From Blepharisma japonicum (taxonomy: Eukaryota; Ciliophora; Heterotrichea; Heterotrichida; Blepharismidae), in the NCBI GenBank assembly GCA_949751835.1, contig CATKHK010000015.1, positions 434,001 to 498,000 of the forward strand: a DNA stretch of 64,000 nt, in the 5' to 3' direction. The notes beneath the pieces were generated by a model that was given only the letters and a program-made list of their open reading frames with translations, did not search any database and was not told where the DNA came from. Of the stretch, positions 13,401 through 22,208 are shown piece by piece. Position numbers and translations under genes: made by a program. How positions within the stretch are numbered: position 1 is the stretch's first letter; every line of letters starts with the position of its first letter.

Positions 13401-13786
13401 AAGACTTTATATAGCAAAATCAATTGACTTTCAGGAATTTCTTCTATCATTTTAGTTTCTTCTTGAATGACTTCTTCTTCAGCTTTTGGAGGCTCTGGTA
13501 TTTCTTCAAGAACCATCATTTCATTCCGATTAATAATTTCAACAAGAAGATTGATTTCCTCTTGGTGAGCTGCAATACCTTTTTGGATTAATGAGGCATA
13601 AGTCCTATCGTCAATGATGCGATATAAAGTTCCTTTACGGTCATACATGAAGTGAAATGAATCAACGTTGATTCTGATATGTTCGGATATTAACTGATAA
13701 AGATCTTTAAGAGTTTCGGGAGCAATTATACAGAGAGGAGGGCTACCAGGAATAGAAATGAGGAGATCGATGGAAGAGTTTGCCAT
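10427..13786 (-). CDS. Ubl + VWA + E2 (UBC) + U-box fusion protein, 1119 aa
   Basis: One uninterrupted frame with TGA as Trp. Residues about 235-300 look ubiquitin-like (IKIDLSTCTVLNLKQKL). About 435-505 is U-box-like (CPISFVQIERPV). About 630-790 is a von Willebrand A domain with the metal-site motif DTSGS (D636). About 860-1010 is a ubiquitin-conjugating E2 fold with HCNINATGRICHSVLD, active Cys C962. About 1047-1115 is a C-terminal U-box (LLDPITGVIMDNPV). So E2 and E3 activities may sit in one chain with a protein-binding VWA. Substrate and location are unknown. The start MANSSIDLLISI is 15 bp from the divergent neighbour's ATG. The E2, VWA and C-terminal U-box calls are firm; the first U-box and Ubl are less sure. 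Confidence 0.9.
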
Positions 13787-13801
13787 TTTATTAATTGGTT
13801 T
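13787..13801. promoter_or_regulatory. 15-bp spacer between divergent start codons
   Basis: The start codon of the Ubl-VWA-E2-U-box gene (minus) and that of the unknown Ser-rich gene (plus) are only 15 bp apart, in a pure A/T/G stretch. If both starts are right, promoter elements must lie inside the coding regions. Downstream in-frame ATGs could lengthen the gap. Confidence 0.4.
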
Positions 13802-14782
13802 ATGAGAAAGAAATCTCAGTTTATAGAACGGAAGAAAGGAATATCTAAGACCCAGGGTCTCATCTATAAAAACTTTCTAACTACAGTAGGAATTGATGAA
13901 AAAGCTTTTAATGATTATATGGAAAAGAAGCAAAGTATCCATTACGAATTAGTTAAAAAAATGCTAGAAAGAGAAAGAGAAGCAAATGAAAAACTTCTAG
14001 CTGAAATAAATTCTAAAAATTTAGTAGAGCAATCAACCCAAACCTCTAGCTTTTCTCTTGATAGATTAAATATCATGATTAGTGATTATGATAAAACCAA
14101 CGAAAAATATCAAGATTGCAATTTCTGTGCAAGACCATCATCAAGCTTCAACCGAAGTGATACAGCTGAGCAAGAGTTTTCATCAATGCCTGTTTCTCTT
14201 AATCTATCAGACTCTAGCTCCGACTGTTCAGTCTCAAGCCAATCACAATTTTCATCAAGAAATTCAATGATATTTCCTGATCTTCCCATCAAAACTCTAT
14301 GTGATGAAAATTTATCCACATCTATAAACTCCCCGGATATTAAAACTTCTGCGAAGCCTCGCACAAAAGTGCCGCCTCTTCGCATTGATAAAATACCGCA
14401 ATACAACCCGTTTGACAACCCTATCTCGTTTGATAGTGGAATGTCAAGTTTATCGTTTTCAAAAAACTCATGACTATTAAGCTCACTTAATTTTTCAGAA
14501 AACAGTTCAGGATTATTTAATTTATCGTCATCTCCGAGAACACCAAAAGCTGAGGTAGGGTGCCGCGTCGATCCTGAACTACTTGCCTATTATGGAATAA
14601 AATCTAACCCTGGTGATGATGGTGTCTCTGCGCCGACATCAATGTCATCTTCAAGATTTTTACACAGTAGAGAATGGTCAAATTGCTCAGGAATTGATGA
14701 AGAAAATATCGCTGTGTATATTCCAAGAATTGTACCAGTCGCGTTCTCAGTCATTTCAAGCCAATTTCCAAAGCGTCAATAA
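13802..14782 (+). CDS. Unknown Ser-rich protein, 326 aa
   Basis: Frame from ATG 13802 to TAA 14780-14782 with one in-frame TGA (Trp) at 14471-14473. The first about 75 residues are charged and helical (VKKMLEREREANEKLL). The rest is Ser/Asn/Pro-rich and probably disordered. No catalytic motif, signal peptide or membrane segment is visible. It is divergent from the E2/U-box gene. I do not recognise the family. Confidence 0.75.
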
Positions 14783-14825
14783 TTATAATTGTATCTTGAA
14801 AAATAAATTAATATTTATTTTTAAA

Positions 14826-15881
14826 TTAGGCGACTGGATATGAAGGCTGGATTTGGATACCGCAAACGCCATCACCACTTACAACTGCAATTCTGATGTA
14901 TCCAGCTTCTCCCCAGCTTGCTCCCCATGAATTCTTTACTTTCCAGTATGGAGGAGAGTTGATTTGATCATAGCCTACAATTAAAGCAAAATGATTAACT
15001 TGAGTGCCGCAATTGCTAGCTACAATGCCGCCTTTATAAAGTTGCCAAGCAGATTGATTAGCTTGAACTGCTACTGAAACAGGTTGAAGGGCAACAGCGT
15101 TGTAAATTAAAGATTCAACACCTCTACCTGCATTTCGGTATGAGCCTATTTGCACGGCTTTTGTAGAAGTTTTATAAGTACAAGATCCTTGCTTAGAAAT
15201 ATATGGGTACTGACTTGCAGTTGTGACTCCATTATACTGAATATATTGAAACGCAGTAACCACATTGCCTCCATTACACCCTTTGTTTCCATAATTAGTT
15301 GAACAATCAACCAATTGCTGCTCTGAAAGTGTCAAAAGTGCATTACCACTGATTTTTCAAATACTTTCGACAGCTCCTACAGATGAGAAAGCCCAGCCAC
15401 AAGCGCAGTCTCCTTGATTTAAGACTGGAGTGACTGCGCCTTTCTGTGTCCAGTCAATTGAAGTCGGTATTGAAAGTTTTTCAACTTGGTGGCTTTCATG
15501 AACCTCTGAATGCTGAATTGTAATTGGGCTTGATATTTTATCCGAAAATTCTTGTGATGTTAAATCAGAAAATTCAGTTATGCCCAGAACATAAGTTTCA
15601 CCAAGTGTATTGAAAACTCTAGCATATGCAGAATTGTCACGGAATATTTTGAAGCGATTTTGATATTCTTCTTCGTTTGAATACTGCTTATTGTAAAACT
15701 CAATAAATGATTTGAATTCTTGCTCTTCAAGTTCAAGCTGAGCTAATACTACTGAAGCTTCTCTTGAAGACCAAAAACTGGCAATAATTACTATAGTCCC
15801 AATAACTACCATTAATCCCACAATTTTCAAAGTTTTTTTCTGGCTTTTTGGCCTTGATTCTGCAGAGAAATAATCCTCCAT
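14826..15881 (-). CDS. Papain-family (C1A) cysteine protease with displaced active-site Cys
   Basis: 351-residue type II-anchored protein: a short N-terminal tail, a hydrophobic anchor (residues about 20-40, [16 protein letters not shown]), an I29 propeptide ([22 protein letters not shown]) and a mature C1A domain from about residue 140. The His region ([11 protein letters not shown]) and Asn region ([10 protein letters not shown]) are intact. The usual QGxCGSCWAFS reads [11 protein letters not shown], so the position of the catalytic Cys (162) is Gly and the Cys sits one residue earlier (161). One TGA (Trp) joins the two halves at 15357-15359. Family role: lysosomal or secreted proteolysis. 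Activity of this copy is doubtful. Confidence 0.93.
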
Positions 15882-16005
15882 AATAATTTATTTAGTCACC
15901 AAAATATCAAAAACAGTTCTACCATTGTTTTCTGACAAATTAAAACATTATTAAATTTTATTTAATTATAGCAAAAAACGTAATAGAAAACTTTTTTTTG
16001 ATAAA

Positions 16006-17898
16006 TTAATTACACCTTGGACTTCTTGACCTTTCAAAACTTCTTCCTCCATCATTTTCTCCATTTTCTCTTCTCCTACCTCTATTTTCGCCAGGATTTG
16101 GGCACTCTCTTGACATATGGCCTTCCTGTCCACACTTAAAGCAGCCCTTGCTTCCAACATTTTTAGTGCTTGGATTAGTGCATTCTTTAGACATGTGTCC
16201 AGATTCTCCGCATTTGTAGCAAGCTCTGTCTCCTCCTGATTTTGCTTGGTTTGTGCATTCTTTTGACATGTGCCCAGTTTCTCCACATTTATAGCAGGCT
16301 CTATCACCTCCTGATTTTGCTTGATTTGGGCATTCTTTAGACATATGGCCAGTCTCTCCACATTTGAAGCATTCCCTTCCTTTTGGTTTTTCTTCTCCTT
16401 CTTCACCTTCTTGGCCTTCCCCTTTGGGTTTTCTCATCATTCTTCTAAGTTCCCTTGGGACATTTTGTTGAGCCTCTTCTAAGACCTGTATCAAATTTTG
16501 TGCACATTTTGCATTATCTTTAGTAAAGAAAGAAATAGCAGTTCCTTTAGAAGCCCCTCTTGCAGTTCTTCCAATTCTATGAACATAGTCTTCAATTCTT
16601 TTAGGGAAATCATAACAAATCACATAGTCAAGGTCTTTGACATCAAGTCCCCTGCTAGCTAAGTCTGTAGCAATTACAATAAAATTCCTTCCAGCCCTGA
16701 AATCAAGAAGTGTAGTCATCCTATCCTTCATTGACTTATCTCCATGAAGTGTAGCAGATTTTATTTCTTTTGATTCCAGCTCAGAAGAGAGAATTTCACA
16801 TTGAGCTTTGGTATCGACGAATATAAGGATACGCTTTTCAGCCAGAGGCTTCACAATTTCTACAAGCTTGTCCATTTTTTCTTCTGAGTCGACGATATTA
16901 ATCACTTGTGTAATGTTGTGGTTTGCGGTGACTCCTCCTTCTTTGCCGATGTGGATTTCGATTGGGTCTTTCATGAATTCTTTAGAAAGCTCTTCAAGGG
17001 TATTTGGCCATGTGGCAGAGCAGGCGATAATTTGACGATCAGGGCGGGCTTGGCTTAGAATTTTTCTTAGTTGAGGAGCAAAACCCATGTCGAGCATTCT
17101 GTCCCCTTCATCTACTACGATGTAGCTGGTTCGCTTAAGATTGATAGCACCGCATTCTAGGAAATCGAGAAGTCGCCCGGGAGTGGCAACGACAAGTTGG
17201 GGAAGAACTTCTAAGTCTTTCATTTGAAATTGTCTTCCGTTTCCACCATAAAGACAGACACTGCGGATTTCAAGACATTTGCCGAATCGATTAGCTTCAA
17301 AGATAATTTGTTTAGCAAGTTCACGAGTTGGGGCAAGAATAAGAGCAATTGGGCCTTGACCTGGCTGAATGGGCTGCTGGTTAGTGATGTGGATTAAGGC
17401 TGGGAGTACATAGCTAAGTGTCTTTCCACTACCTGTGCAGGCTATTCCAATTATATCTTTTCCACCAAGTGCACAAGGTAGCATCAAAGATTGTATAGGA
17501 GTTGGCTGAATAAACTTGGAAGCTTCAAACAGTGCTGTAATTGCTTCTGGAAATCCAAACTCTGCAAACGAGATGATAGGCTTTACCTCACTGCCTTTAA
17601 CAACTGAAGCGTTCTGTGTAAAGAAATTATTGACATCTTCAAGTGAAAGAGTTGATTCAAAAGCCTTTGAGACAACTGGGATGAGAGTTTCTGAGTTCCA
17701 ATCTATTTGTTGAAGCTTTTCTCCTAGGGTCTCATAGTTTAGAGGAGGAAGCTGAGGCTTAGCATTAGGGTCTTGGTTTTCATTGTTCTCGGTTGTTATC
17801 GCTTCTGGGACAGATGGTTTTGCAAAGCTGTCTCCCCATCCGCCACTAGTAGTAGTTGATCCCCAAGATGGAGCGTTGTCAAATGCAGTTGCTGACAT
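16006..17898 (-). CDS. DEAD-box RNA helicase with four CCHC zinc knuckles
   Basis: 630-residue ATP-dependent RNA helicase. N-terminal Gly/Asn-rich tail; Q-motif area PTPIQS; motif I ACTGSGKT; motif Ia PTRELA; motif II reads DEGD (263-266) instead of DEAD; motif III SAT; motif VI HRIGRTARG. The C-terminal about 130 residues carry four CCHC knuckles (pattern CxKCGxxGHMSxEC) in near-identical repeats, then an RS/RG-rich tail ending RSRSPRCN. Knuckle-tailed DEAD helicases resemble Vasa/GLH germline proteins and cellular nucleic-acid-binding types. Role could be in RNP granules or small-RNA work during the sexual cycle, but this is inference. It needs no TGA codons. Confidence 0.93.
   Translation of the reverse strand: MSATAFDNAPSWGSTTTSGGWGDSFAKPSVPEAITTENNENQDPNAKPQLPPLNYETLGEKLQQIDWNSETLIPVVSKAFESTLSLEDVNNFFTQNASVVKGSEVKPIISFAEFGFPEAITALFEASKFIQPTPIQSLMLPCALGGKDIIGIACTGSGKTLSYVLPALIHITNQQPIQPGQGPIALILAPTRELAKQIIFEANRFGKCLEIRSVCLYGGNGRQFQMKDLEVLPQLVVATPGRLLDFLECGAINLKRTSYIVVDEGDRMLDMGFAPQLRKILSQARPDRQIIACSATWPNTLEELSKEFMKDPIEIHIGKEGGVTANHNITQVINIVDSEEKMDKLVEIVKPLAEKRILIFVDTKAQCEILSSELESKEIKSATLHGDKSMKDRMTTLLDFRAGRNFIVIATDLASRGLDVKDLDYVICYDFPKRIEDYVHRIGRTARGASKGTAISFFTKDNAKCAQNLIQVLEEAQQNVPRELRRMMRKPKGEGQEGEEGEEKPKGRECFKCGETGHMSKECPNQAKSGGDRACYKCGETGHMSKECTNQAKSGGDRACYKCGESGHMSKECTNPSTKNVGSKGCFKCGQEGHMSRECPNPGENRGRRRENGENDGGRSFERSRSPRCN
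16120..16390 (-). repeat. Tandem zinc-knuckle repeats inside the helicase gene
   Basis: Four successive copies of a unit coding CxKCGxxGHMSxEC plus a linker (for example NQAKSGGDRA), about 75-81 bp each. The central units are nearly identical at DNA level, suggesting recent duplication or gene conversion. Confidence 0.8.
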
Positions 17899-18134
17899 TG
17901 TTTTATAAAGGAAAATAGCCCCCGCTATTTATAGTTGTAAAAAATAAGAGTTTAACTCTTAAGCTGAAATTGTCCCCTCTATTAATTTTTATAAGGAATT
18001 AGAAAATGGTGAAAAGGCTTTAAAAGAGTATAAATTTATCAGATGATTTTTAAAAATATTAAATTGTGTGAGTCACTTAAAACACTAAGCATTCTCATAA
18101 TTAATGACTCAAATTTTAAAGATAATTGTAATAT

Positions 18135-18803
18135 TTATAGAATAGCTAAGCAAATCGACACAAGCCCTGCGATCTTTATAAAGACTGCAAAGCTGTCATC
18201 GAAAAATTGGTATAAGTTTTGCATTGTTCCGTCTTGCAGATGCATCAAAAGTTGATAATCTGAAAACTTATCATCCACACATCCAGGGAGATTTTGGGTA
18301 TAAGGGTATAAATGAACAGTTAAGCTTCACTTGAGAAAGTTATCTATTTTTCCATCACATATCGAATCATACATGCTCTGCATTATTTGGTCATTTGGAG
18401 CAGGTAAGCAATAACTATGCCCATCAAAAGCGCATTCACAATACCACGTTTTTGAAGACCCCTTAATTTTGCAGTCATCATCTGTTTCACAACTCCACCC
18501 GAAAGTATTAGACTCTATATCTCCATTTCTGCGATGACATAAAGAAGAATTAAGTTGATCTTTTCTTTGCTCAGATATCTGGTACATCTCTCTCGTCCTA
18601 ATTGTGCAGTTAACATATCTTTGTTGGGCTTTATAAGCTGGCATGATGTCAGCTAAATTGCATTTCATCGTTTCATTACTGCAGCCACCGACAAATATAT
18701 CATTTCCGTTGATTTCAGCACAGACACCTTCCTTCAAATCTCCGCATTGAATAGTTGGACATACCAAGCCTTGGGTGAAACCTAATAAAAACAATAAAAT
18801 CAT
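18135..18803 (-). CDS. Cys-rich secreted or membrane protein, 222 aa
   Basis: Starts MILLFLLGFTQGLVCPT, a clear signal peptide. The ectodomain has about 18 Cys residues (CNETMKCN, DDDCKIKG, WYCECAFDGHSYCLP), suggesting disulfide bonds, and several N-glycosylation sites. The frame crosses a TGA (Trp) at 18327-18329 and then ends with a hydrophobic segment (FIKIAGLVSICLAIL) right before TAA 18135-18137, fitting a C-terminal anchor or GPI signal. No family recognised; a surface protein is the best guess. Stopping at the TGA would lose the anchor. Start codons of this gene and the SIAH-like gene are 26 bp apart, divergent. Confidence 0.8.
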
Positions 18804-18829
18804 GAAATTTTTATTAATATTATTAAATT
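18804..18829. promoter_or_regulatory. 26-bp spacer between divergent start codons
   Basis: AT-only spacer separating the ATG of the Cys-rich protein (minus) from the ATG of the SIAH-like gene (plus). Any shared promoter must be within it or inside the coding sequences. Confidence 0.4.
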
Positions 18830-19483
18830 ATGAAGCGGGGAATTCCAGCTCTTGATGTTTTAGTTTGCAGTTTGTGCCTCAATGATTTATATTCTAAGAT
18901 TTACCAGTGCAATAAAGGACATTCTTATTGTGAAGCTTGCTATAATGATAATTTAAAATGCAATATTTGCAGGACTGCAATTTTGTCTTTTAGAAATCGG
19001 CTGATTGAAGAGATCACAACTGAAATTGATATCCCTTGCAAATGGAAGCAATGCAAAGAGGCTTTTCCCTGCAAAGATATAGCATATCATGAAAGAAACT
19101 GCAAATACAAAGCAATTCAATGCAGCCTATGCAATGGGTTCATTACTTTTATGCCTGATAAAATTGTGCGGCATGTAGAATCAGTCCACAATATTACCTT
19201 CAAACCCAAAAAGCAACCTTTCTCAATTGATAATAGTAACTCCGATCTGAAAACAAAACAAAAAGGAATAAAGGTAAAAGATATCTTTATAATACTAAAA
19301 ATGCACGAGTCCAGTGATGGTCACACTTATGTCACTTTCCAAACTTTAGATTATCGGCAGCAATTGATTGTTGTAAATTCTCAAAGATTAAATCAATCAA
19401 TAGCAGTATCTGGAGGAGAATCGCATCTAATTTTTAATACAAATAGCAAAGGAACTATTAGAGTAATGGTAAGAATACAATAA
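18830..19483 (+). CDS. SIAH-like RING E3 ubiquitin ligase
   Basis: 217 residues. An N-terminal RING (CSLCLNDLYSKIYQCNKGHSYCEAC, CNICR at about residues 13-48) is followed by a SIAH/TRAF-type zinc finger (CKWKQCKEAFPCKDIAYHERNC, CSLCNGF). The C-terminal about 75 residues fit a short SIAH-type substrate-binding beta domain. The family moves ubiquitin from an E2 to substrates for proteasomal degradation. Shorter than animal SIAH (about 280). No TGA codons inside. The Sel1 gene follows after 20 bp. Confidence 0.85.
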   Translation: MKRGIPALDVLVCSLCLNDLYSKIYQCNKGHSYCEACYNDNLKCNICRTAILSFRNRLIEEITTEIDIPCKWKQCKEAFPCKDIAYHERNCKYKAIQCSLCNGFITFMPDKIVRHVESVHNITFKPKKQPFSIDNSNSDLKTKQKGIKVKDIFIILKMHESSDGHTYVTFQTLDYRQQLIVVNSQRLNQSIAVSGGESHLIFNTNSKGTIRVMVRIQ

Positions 19484-19503
19484 TCTGTAATTGATAATAT
19501 AAA

Positions 19504-19983
19504 ATGCAAGATTATGGCTCAGTTAATTTAAGCGAATGCATTGAAATGTGTGTAGATAGTTGATTTGAAGACAACAGAGAAGAGGCAGAAAAAGGCCACA
19601 CTGAAGCTATGCTTATTTATTCTCAATTGCTCTTCCGTGGGAGTAGAAGCCGCGAACGAGATATCCGCCAAGCAATATTTTGGCTGAGGAAGGCTTGCAA
19701 AAGCAGTCCAGAGGCAGCTTTTAGGTTAGGAAAGTTATATCAAAAAGGCAAATACATAGAGCAGGACCTGGAGAAGGCTTATTTTTATTATAAGCTAACG
19801 ACTGTGTTCAGATGCAAATGCGGAAATCAAAAAGAAGCATATCATACAAATCAAATTAGTAACGTCCACCCATGTTACCCGAATGAAGCTACAGATGCAA
19901 TCAATAGTCTCCCACTAACGAATTCAGCTAAAAAGAAATGTGAAGCTAATTTTAATGCTTGGAGATCATCGAGTTTAAAATAG
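19504..19983 (+). CDS. Sel1-like repeat protein, 159 aa
   Basis: Starts ATG 19504 (MQDYGSVNLSECIEMC) and reads one TGA as Trp (19558-19560). Residues 25-90 hold two Sel1/TPR-like helical repeats (AEKGHTEAMLIYSQLLFRG; AAFRLGKLYQKGKYIEQDLEKAYFYY). These repeats bind proteins, often adaptors in ubiquitin or stress pathways. The C-terminus has a few Cys and His but no clear domain. It sits 20 bp downstream of the SIAH-like gene on the same strand; a functional link is possible but not shown. Confidence 0.75.
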
Positions 19984-20132
19984 TATTTAATGTTCTTATA
20001 TTTATCTTATCTGACAAATAGAAAGATTTCAGGATAATTTTTGGTAAAAATAAATTTAAATATTCTTTCTTTAACTTTTAATTTCTCCCAAAAAGGGAAA
20101 CATAAATAATTGATACCATTTATATTCCAGCG

Positions 20133-20432
20133 ATGGAAATTTCAGGGTTCAAGGCCTATATTTTGATTCTCTCTGCATGTGGATCAGTTTATCTTGTAAA
20201 ATTTACTTAGCTAGGCTTAGGAATCGCTCTTTGCACTGATTATGAATATGTGGAAATCAAAAACAAATTTAAAGGAGGGATCGCCTGCATTATAGCGTCC
20301 CTGGTATATGGAAGTGTTGTTGCTTTTTGGGCTGTACAGAAATATAAGACCACAAGGAGAAAACCAAAAAGAAACTACAGAGTAAACACAGAAGCTGAAG
20401 GAATACAACTTTTACCTTTACGATCTAATTAA
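20133..20432 (+). CDS. Small two-TM membrane protein (2 exons)
   Basis: Exon 1 (20133-20195) and exon 2 (20211-20432) are joined over a 15-nt intron to give 94 residues. Two hydrophobic segments (AYILILSACGSVYLLGLGIAL and CIIASLVYGSVVAFWAVQ) are separated by a short charged loop; the tail is basic. Size and layout recall ribonuclease kappa (a V-ATPase-associated protein) but I am not confident in that. Without splicing the frame meets TAG after 25 codons. Confidence 0.7.
20196..20210 (+). other. 15-nt intron in the small membrane protein gene
   Basis: Reads GTAAAATTTACTTAG. It ends in an in-frame TAG, and its removal fuses the two halves of the first membrane segment (VYL then LGLGIAL). Confidence 0.85.
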
Positions 20433-20761
20433 TGTTAGCTATTTATTGTCATCTTACTCTCTGAAACTTTATATCGCTATATCAAATTTATTTATTATAT
20501 TTTTGAGAATAATATAAAGAAACAATAGAATCTCTCTTCCATTTAATAGCTAAGACAATTTTTTCTCTTTTTCAAATTAAATTTTATACATATAAAGATT
20601 CGAAAATATACAATCAAAATTTTTTATAAGAATTAAAAATTTTATAGTGGATTTTGCATATCATACTAAAGTTTTATATAAAGACCTACATTAATTAATT
20701 TCTATAATAAGAGTAGGCATTTCCTTCTAAATTTACTATAATATAATTTAGAAAAAGACTA
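20433..20761. other. Intergenic, AT-rich, no feature seen
   Basis: 329 bp of AT-rich sequence between two plus-strand genes. No open frame, RNA gene or repeat is visible; it should contain the promoter of the following gene. Confidence 0.5.
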
Positions 20762-21508
20762 ATGAAAAGCTTCTCACCTGTTCCAATGATTCCTATATCA
20801 GGGTTTAAATACCAAAAACAAACTCTCCTCTCTCGATTTCCAAGGCTACGTAAAACAAAATACGAATCAGAGAAGAAAAGCTCATTGTCAAATTCGACTG
20901 TTTTAAATGTTCTTCGAAAATGTATTTATCGGACAATTTTCAGAAAGTTTCGATTACTAATAAAAAGCTTTTGCACTACAATGAACTCATTTTTGCTCCA
21001 ATACATAAGCCCCAGGCTTTCTAAATTGGTTAGGGGTCGGACAAATAATGTGGAAGTTATGTTTAGGCTATCAGGCAAAACATGACCTCCTATGATTGTG
21101 TATAGTGCTAAAATCACCAATATCAAACTTATTGGATTTTATCCAGAAGAAAATGAAACGAAAAAAAATTCTTGGAGAATGCTATTTACAGATGCACCTT
21201 TAAATGAGGATGCTATAGAAACACCTTCAAGTAGATATGGTAGGTATTCTCCAGCTTTGGTGCATCCATCACTTCCATATCATCACCGCGGAATCAGAGG
21301 GCGCAAAAGTGAGAGAAGATCAGGAGATTTAGAAGCTTCATATCATTTAAATAAGTCAAGTCTAATAAAAGACCACAGCTTTTCGAAACCATTCTCAGCC
21401 TTCAAAAGAAGTGCATCTTCCCAAAAATCCCTCTACAGACAAAACTGGGAAAAAACCGGAACAATAAAAATTCAATGACAAAATTTAAATAAAAGTAATA
21501 TACATTAG
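20762..21508 (+). CDS. Unknown basic protein, 248 aa
   Basis: Frame from ATG 20762 to TAG 21506-21508, with TGA read as Trp at 21083-21085 and 21476-21478. Strongly basic with an aromatic patch (KCIYRTIFRKFRLLIKSFC) and Ser/Arg-rich C-terminal part (GIRGRKSERRSGD). No domain recognised, no signal peptide. Because the C-terminal TGA is followed by only nine codons before TAG, the exact end depends on the TGA=Trp code. Confidence 0.7.
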
Positions 21509-21640
21509 TTTTCCATTTAAGCCATTTTTTCACCTAACTGTAATAATCTTATTAAATATCTTATGAATGGTGAGCTTCTTAAGTGAATTTTAATTAAATA
21601 ATCTCATATTAACATAAATTAAAGTACTGTATATAAATAG

Positions 21641-22093
21641 ATGGAAAACCAAAGCTGTTTTGATGACTTAGATTTTGAAGCCCAAGGAAAAGAGTTCACC
21701 CAACACGAGCGATATGGTTCGTTTGTAAACCTCCTCTGCGACCCAGAGATCTTTTTAGAAACTTCAATTCCTTCAGATGTTTTAAAATTGGATCCAGAAG
21801 ATATCCCGATATTTGACCCACCTAAAAGTATTAAAAACGATAAAGAGCCTGCTGAAGAGCCAGTAAAGCCGGCAGTTATTCAACCGAAAAGTGAGCCTGA
21901 AAAGCTTTCATTTGAAGAACGGAAGAAAAAAGTGGCAAAATACCTGGAAAAAAGGAGAAAACGTCCTTGGCATAAAAAATTTGATTATAATGGAAGAAGA
22001 AGGGTAGCAAAGCAGAGGCTACGAATTAAAGGTAGGTTTATTTCAAAAGAACAAGCACAATCACTGGGATTGGATAAAAGTCAACCTTTTTAA
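21641..22093 (+). CDS. CCT-motif protein A (150 aa)
   Basis: Acidic N-terminal two thirds and a C-terminal CCT motif (CONSTANS/CO-like/TOC1 type): KVAKYLEKRRKRPWHKKF, then RRRVAKQRLRIKGRF. In plants the CCT motif binds DNA with NF-Y or mediates nuclear import; in ciliates its role is unknown. The match to the CCT consensus (basic-aromatic, R-x-AxxRxRIKGRF) is strong. A second CCT gene lies 1.6 kb downstream on the other strand. Confidence 0.85.
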   Translation: MENQSCFDDLDFEAQGKEFTQHERYGSFVNLLCDPEIFLETSIPSDVLKLDPEDIPIFDPPKSIKNDKEPAEEPVKPAVIQPKSEPEKLSFEERKKKVAKYLEKRRKRPWHKKFDYNGRRRVAKQRLRIKGRFISKEQAQSLGLDKSQPF

Positions 22094-22208
22094 TTACACA
22101 TAAAGTAAATTGACACAATGTATATATGCAACAATTTATCCAGCATAAGTAATATTAATATCAAATTATATTGGCTTTAAAATTTCTAATAAATTCTCTT
22201 GTCTATAA

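Noticed and set aside
15966-16406. 146-codon minus-strand frame in another phase of the helicase tail
   Set aside because: Caused by the repetitive zinc-knuckle DNA; the in-phase helicase frame explains the sequence.
18043-18258. 71-codon plus-strand frame
   Set aside because: It lies opposite the C-terminal part of the Cys-rich membrane protein, whose frame is much better supported (signal peptide, Cys pattern, anchor).
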